A stretch of DNA of 64,000 nucleotides. Source: Chloranthus sessilifolius (Eukaryota > Streptophyta > Magnoliopsida > Chloranthales > Chloranthaceae). Shown here piece by piece: positions 59,366 through 64,000 of the stretch; positions within the stretch are counted from its first letter, which is position 1; each line of letters opens with the position of its first letter. The notes under the pieces are model-generated. The model worked only from the letters and a program-made list of their open reading frames with translations. It was not told where the DNA came from and ran no database searches. A program made the position numbers and the translations under genes. The stretch lies in NCBI GenBank assembly GCA_021018995.1, contig CM037588.1, positions 82,371,765 to 82,435,764 of the forward strand, written 5' to 3'.

Positions 59366-59448
59366 GGCGCCTGACCAAAATCTGGCGAAAAATGGTCGGG
59401 CGTATATATTATATACGCCCGTCTAAAATCTGGCAGTTACGAACTGCC
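59366..59448 (+). repeat. Tat-B2 palindrome array upstream of aORF1, one site collapsed
   Basis: Site two is intact at 59399-59419. Site one has shrunk to GGCGCC (59366-59371): compared with B1 the 15 central bases are cleanly missing while both flanks are kept. The outer palindromes remain (about 59337-59354 degenerate, and 59432-59448). Confidence 0.9.
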
Positions 59449-59635
59449 CAAGCCCGAGCACAAAAGGGGCCCCCCTTTTCAAATTCTCTCTTCCTCCCTC
59501 CTTTCTTCTTGAGTCTGGGACACCCCCTTAGGGTTTTTTCATTTGATTTGGCTTGAATTCCATTACCGGCGGTCGCGGGTGTTGATCGAAAGGCGCTTAT
59601 CCTCCGCCGCTCTTCGTTTTTCTCCCCCATTGAAG

Positions 59636-60419
59636 GTAACCATTACCTTCCCTTACTTTCCCTTTGTATTTTGATAATATTATTGTTGGATGCTTTTCTT
59701 TTTCTCTCTCTCTTTTTTTTCTTTTATGGTGAAATTCTTTTTTTTTCATTTCCATTTAAACATATGTGATGCCTATGTTCCTTTTCTCTCGGTTTTGTTG
59801 TTTTTTTTTTTTTTTGTTTTCCTTAGGCCTATTTTTTTCATCTATCATTTATTCATCTCATCCTATTTTCTCTTTCTTTTTTTGCTTTCGATGGATTAGC
59901 GCATCTTATTTTTTTTGGATTAGCACACTCGCACATGGTTTTGTTTTTTTTTTTATACACACATATCTCTTTTTTGGATTAGTACCCACACACACATGAT
60001 TTTTTTGTTTTTTTCTTTTAGTACACACACACATCTTTTCTTTCGGATTAGTATATACACCTGAGTTTTTTTTTTGGTTTTTTAGTACACACACACATCT
60101 TTTTTTTTGTTTTGGATTAGTATACATACAAACATGTTTTTTTTTTTTTCTTTTCTTTTTTTAGTTTAGTACACACACACACATCTCTTTTTTTTTGGTT
60201 TTGGATTAGTATTCATACACACATGTTTTTTTTGGTTTTTTTTTTTTTTTTTTTTTAGCACACACACACACACCTCTTTTTTTTGTTTTGGATTAGTATA
60301 CATACACACATGGTTGTTTTCTTTTGTTATTATTCTTTGGATTAGTGCATATACATATTTTTCTCTTTCTTCTTTTTTGTTGGCAACCCCTCATATACCG
60401 ATGCGTCTCATGTTTTCAG
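59636..60419 (+). repeat. aORF1 5'UTR intron with composite TG/CA and T-run microsatellite (Tat-B2)
   Basis: Donor GAAG/GTAACC at 59635/59636; acceptor TTTTCAG at 60419. From about 59910 to 60330 a unit GGATTAGTAYACACACACA followed by CTTTTTTTT and GTTTT repeats about eight times, about 50-60 bp each. B1 has the same composite (55440-55801). Tat-A lacks the CA part. The frames here are not genes. Confidence 0.85.
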
Positions 60420-60420
60420 G

Positions 60421-62819
60421 ATGTCTGGTGACGAGGGGCATGATCAGCAAGAAGGGCCGGAAATGGCCTACGGCCCCCGTGGGGAGCAGTTCATTGTGTC
60501 TCAGCGCTCCTCCCAGCCTTGGTATGAGATGCAAGGCGAGGCCGCCCACACCGGCCTCCTCTACTGCCAGCACACCCATATGTCCAACTTCGGGATAGTT
60601 GGTCAGGTAAGCAGATGGACCCCCTCCTCCTTTCTGCTTCTTTTGATGCCCTCATTATATCTCCCTGCCCCTATCTGATTGATGCCTTTTGCTTGAAGCC
60701 CCTGCCGCACATTATGTTCCGAGGCGGTTGGTTTGACCTCCAGCGTCTTGTGCTTTACCTTCCCCTAGTGGTGAAAGACCTACTCACGGCTGCCGATTTT
60801 GGGGACTTCATTTCGTGCCCCGCTGTAACAGCTGATACGGCCAATTTAAAAACGCTGATAGAGCGTTTTCGCCCCGAGACGATTTAGAGATGGCCTTCAC
60901 TCCGGCGGACTGGTCTATGATCACTGGGGTCCATATCGGAGGTGTGCCCGTGGTACCTACCCGCACACCGGGTAGGGAGGAGGTAATTCAGCTGCTAGGG
61001 GCCTACCCGTCCTTAGGGAACGTTCGGGGCTCGGAGGTCAAGCTATACTGGTTGGTTGATCAGTTTGGGCCTAATGAGTTGGTGGACCAGGGGCAGCCCG
61101 ACATGGACATTTACATCGAGCCTGCGTGGGCACTTATGCTGGCCCGCATCTCCTTACTGTTCCTCCTGGGCAAGACTCTCCTCTCCAACACCAGTGGCGG
61201 GCAAGTCTCTTTGTCCCTGCTCAGCTTGATGGTGAACTGGGAGACCGTGCATCGATTCGATTGGGGCGGCAATGGCTATGCCGTACTCATGTCCAGCCTA
61301 AAGCGGGCCGTTCTTGGGGAGTCTAGCTCCATTGTGGGTTTCTGGCCTGCCATCAAGGTATTTTATCTTTTGTTTTTAGTTTACTCAATTTTATTTGATG
61401 GCATACCTGTCCTCATCTGCCTGCTTTCTCAGGTCTGGGGGTACCTTCACTTTCAGCCGGGTCGCCCTCTGCTTCAGTCTGACATTGCTACGTTCCCCCT
61501 TATGAGTAGCTGGCACGTGGGTCGCCGTCGGGACGTAGGTATGAAGCATTTAGAGTTAGGACTACGCTCTCAGTTGAACCTATTGATCCCAGAGCAAGTA
61601 AAACAATTCCCTTTTTGTAAATTTGGTAGCTCAACTTCTGTGTGCTAGGGGTTCTGATCAAATGTGCACCTCCCCTTCCGATTTTTTCTTCTTTTGCAGG
61701 TCATCCTCGACCCTTACATAGGATCCCCCTTCTGGAATTTGGCCTCAGTGGGCCCCTCTCGTCTTTTGCTGGACTGTCGTATCATCTTTCTCTACGAGTC
61801 CTGGACTAGGGCCTACTATTTAGGGGAGAGAGCGGTTCATCAGTATCGCCCTCTCTTTGCCGTGCCCCAAGCTCCTCCCGCCGAAGTGTTGGCCCCAGAG
61901 GGCTCCATTGATGAGCTGACCGCTCACTTTCATCATCATGGGGTTCCTATCGATGACCTTCTCACGCCGAGGGGTATCGGTCTTTGCGACTCCACCCCTA
62001 TCATTTCTTGCTGCCTCGCTTTGTGCCTGGTGCTAACTTTTTAGCTTTTGGCGGGCCGCGATCTCAGGTATTGCCCTTTTTCTTCTTTCATTCAGCAGCT
62101 TTCACATGGTTACCTAGATTGATCTGTCGCCCTTAATGATAAAATATTTCTCTTTATAGTTTGAGCAGGGTGGAGACTCAGATGAGGGGGAAGAGGAGGC
62201 CGTTCCCTATGATGCAACAGGTGCTGGACCTTCCGATCCTTCCGGGGCTGGCACCTCTGGCGTGGCTTTAGGTGCTGAACCCTCTGACCCTTCTGGTGCC
62301 GGTGCTTCTGGTAGCTCGCCCGTCGAAGTCCAGGGGACCTTCAAGCGCCTGGATGATGCCTTTCTGTCACGCGTGTGTGCCGACGTGGACGAAAAGGCAC
62401 GGATTTCTGCTAAAACTATCCAGGTCCCACCTCCCGAGCTGATTCCTGGGGTAATCTCTATCTCGTTGCTCTGTTCTCTTTCCCTTTGAATTATGCTGAT
62501 GGCCTGCGTGACTAACACCTCCTTTTTCTTGATTATGAGTCGACAGTGAGTCAGGCCGAGTACTACCGTAACCTCGTTGGGCTTAAGGAGACCAAAGTGG
62601 TGAGTGAATGCTGGCCTAACCTAGTCATTCTCCTAGTTTACTTTCTGCCTGTTTCTCTATCTGATGGCTTTTGGTGTGCCTCTGCAGCGTGCTCGTAAAA
62701 AGGAGTCGCGCTCCTTGCTTAGCCGTATCTCTCAGGCATGGACTCGGGTGGGGGAGACTCGTACCTTTCAAAGTGCGAGCCGGCGCCGGAAGAAGTCAAA
62801 GGGGGTTGCCCAGAACTAG
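60421..62819 (+). pseudogene. Tat-B2 antisense gene aORF1: plant mobile domain (PMD) protein, seven exons, lightly damaged
   Basis: Exons: 60421-60606, 60699-61357, 61433-61597, 61700-62067, 62160-62450, 62540-62599, 62688-62819. All introns are GT-AG, and all coding junctions are phase 0. Exon 2 holds the PMD core: LIERFRPETI, MAFTPADWSMITGVHIGG, WALMLARISLLFLLGKTLLS and NWETVHRFDWGGNGYA. Exon 5 is acidic then Gly/Ser/Pro-rich; exon 7 is basic and ends KKSKGVAQN. Lesions against Tat-A: exon 2 lacks 19 bp near 60885 (stop), and exon 4 has a 1-base shift near 61990. It is antisense to the element, with its own upstream array. The product is unknown; nuclear DNA or RNA binding is an inference from the basic tail. 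Confidence 0.88.
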
Positions 62820-63214
62820 TTTATTTCCTGCAAATTTGACATAATAAAATAGTTTAGACTGGGCTTTATTTGGGGATATGTAATATCAAAATTTTTTTTT
62901 TGTTTGGATGGTTTATAATTTTTATGGTTTATATGAATGTTTTATTTGGGTATTCCTTTGCTTTGGTGGTTTCCTTCCTCTTTTCCTTGCTTGGAATGAA
63001 CTGGCACCTCTCCAATGATGAGGCTGATCATGCAGGTGACCCTTCGTATGTGACCTACAGGCGGCGCGCCACCCGGGTGTTTCTCATGGGTGTGGCATGG
63101 CTGCCCATGTGCGCTCTTGCGATGAAAAGGTGGGTCAAAATAACTACGTCCCTCCTTGGGAAAAGAAATAGACCAGTGAAGGCGGGGGGGCCTTACCAGC
63201 CTCGGCTTAAATCG
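62820..63214 (+). other. Between aORF1 and aORF2 (Tat-B2)
   Basis: aORF1 3' end with an AATAAAATAG poly(A)-like signal at about 62842. Then T-rich DNA and about 200 bp without a recognised feature. The frames at 62870-63259 are chance. Confidence 0.6.
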
Positions 63215-63378
63215 AGCGTATATATTATATACGCCAGGCCAACATTCAGCAATCAATAGCCGGGCGTATATATTATATATGCCTGACCAATCCCCAACAA
63301 AAATGGTCGGGCGTATATATTATATACGCCACGCACAATTTTTTCAAAATTTACCTTGGCGTATATAATATATACGCT
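63215..63378 (+). repeat. Palindrome array upstream of Tat-B2 aORF2 (four sites)
   Basis: Sites at 63215-63235, 63263-63283, 63310-63330 and 63358-63378; spacing 48, 47, 48. Arms GGCGTATATA. This is the same number and geometry as upstream of aORF2 in Tat-A (34914-35078), although the arm bases differ. Confidence 0.95.
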
Positions 63379-63405
63379 TGCTATAGGCTGTACCCAGCGG
63401 GCTCC

Positions 63406-63411
63406 TTATAA
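63406..63411 (+). promoter_or_regulatory. Probable TATA box of aORF2 (Tat-B2)
   Basis: CTCCTTATAACCC, 27 bp after the array and about 145 bp before the ATG, as in Tat-A. Confidence 0.6.
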
Positions 63412-63551
63412 CCCGCGCCTGGTTCCATCCTTGTCTCCTCTTTTACTTTTGTTTGGCTGTTTTGCCCCTCCTTTTATTTCCTTTCTCTCCCCTCTTTTTC
63501 TAGCGGGCCCATCGCCATATATTGACCGATAAAGAACCTCTTTGCACGCCG

Positions 63552-64000
63552 ATGGACCTGTCTTCAAAAGGGGGCCCAAGCTTTTATACGGGGACCGGTA
63601 TACTTCCCTGTTTGGACCCGGGGCCCAGCTTTTTGCAAAAATGGCATGATAGTTTGGCCGAGAGTGAGCTTGCTATTCTGAATGGCCTCGAGTTGTCCCG
63701 TCTTTCTTCTCTCCTTGTTGTTCCTCTGTTGCCCAACCTACTACAGGCGACTTTGGCATCATGGGACCATAGGGCCCATGTTTTTAAATTTGGGTCTAGG
63801 GAGCTGACCCCAACATTGGAAGAGTTAGCCTCCCTCACCGGTGTGAAGATGCATCGAGGCCTTGCGAAAGTAGTGCCCAAACCGGGGTATGCAAAGGTGG
63901 TCCACGCGGTCCTTGGCTTGAAGAAGGGTGGATATGAGAAATGTTTCGCCGGAGGGCCCACCAGGTGTTCGGTGAAATTCCTAAGAGAACTTTTCGTTGA
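63552..64000 (+). CDS. Tat-B2 antisense gene aORF2, N-terminal part, open to window end
   Basis: ATG at 63552 (GCCGATGGAC) opens a frame of at least 149 codons with no stop before the window ends. It reads SFLQKWHDSLAESELAILNG, then HVFKFGSRELTPTLEELASL, GLAKVVPKPGYAKVV and GGPTRCSVKFLREL. The FG-n3-LTPTLEE motif resembles the start of plant domains found in transposon-linked proteins (DUF7745-like; my recollection, not checked). The Tat-A copy shows a coiled-coil C-terminus, expected here beyond 64000. It lies antisense to the element, downstream of its own palindrome array and TATA. An open frame in an element this old suggests either recent insertion or selection. Confidence 0.8.
   Translation, partial: MDLSSKGGPSFYTGTGILPCLDPGPSFLQKWHDSLAESELAILNGLELSRLSSLLVVPLLPNLLQATLASWDHRAHVFKFGSRELTPTLEELASLTGVKMHRGLAKVVPKPGYAKVVHAVLGLKKGGYEKCFAGGPTRCSVKFLRELFV

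Larger units (their letters stand above)
55802..64000 (-). mobile_element. Tat-B2: second Tat-B copy nested in the aORF1 intron of Tat-B1
   Basis: It is read on the minus strand, so its 3' LTR (55802-57391) lies leftmost. Then come the polypurine tract, 3' untranslated region, aORF1 promoter, aORF1 (60421-62819, plus strand), aORF2 promoter and aORF2 (63552 onward). Pol would follow beyond 64000. The 5-mer before the LTR is GTATA (55797-55801), so the same 5-mer should follow its 5' LTR outside the window. A tandem 3'-end duplication is the alternative reading. Confidence 0.82.

Overview
This window is plant nuclear DNA, and almost all of it is nested LTR retrotransposons of the Ty3/gypsy type. 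It shows Tat/Ogre-lineage pol with a second (archaeal-type) RNase H, Athila-type tRNA-Asp-like primer sites, an intron-bearing plant mobile domain gene, and very long AT-rich LTRs. I see no host single-copy gene, rRNA, tRNA or CRISPR. A large, repeat-rich angiosperm genome is likely; the species cannot be read from this.

Layout. 1-1960 is a minus-strand Tat pol fragment. 1961-3581 and 5104-5401 are LTR-like AT-rich DNA split by a solo Tat-A LTR (3582-5103). Athila-1 begins at 5402. Its 5' LTR carries a solo LTR (5605-8039, perfect 5-bp target duplication), and its gag/pol runs to 11151. There a complete Tat-A element (11152-41691, about 30.5 kb) splits the reverse transcriptase. Tat-A itself carries a 9.4-kb Athila-2 insertion (18868-28236) between protease and RT. 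Athila-1 pol resumes at 41692 within a codon of the point where it broke off. It is split again by another LTR-like element (43703-46992) and ends in a partial 3' LTR (49958-51059). That LTR is cut by Tat-B1 (minus strand, 51060 onward), which is itself split at 55802 by a second copy, Tat-B2 (55802 to beyond 64000).

The Tat elements carry more than gag-pol. Between pol and the 3' LTR both Tat-A and Tat-B have two genes on the opposite strand. aORF1 is a seven-coding-exon plant mobile domain gene, with an extra 5'UTR intron and phase-0 introns. aORF2 has an N-terminal domain of its own and a C-terminal coiled-coil-like part. In Tat-B2 the visible part of aORF2 is fully open.

The most striking feature is a family of 21-bp near-perfect palindromes of scaffold GGCG-n4-TA-W-TA-n4-CGCC. 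They sit in arrays of two to four at about 47-48 bp spacing in the LTRs, in the gag leader, upstream of aORF1 and upstream of aORF2. Tat-A uses CAAC and Tat-B uses TATA in the variable 4-bp block, while geometry and location are the same. This suggests element-wide binding sites for a dimeric, element-encoded or host DNA-binding protein with changeable specificity. Other LTR families here (Athila-2, the 5605 and 43703 elements) carry unrelated but analogous palindrome clusters.
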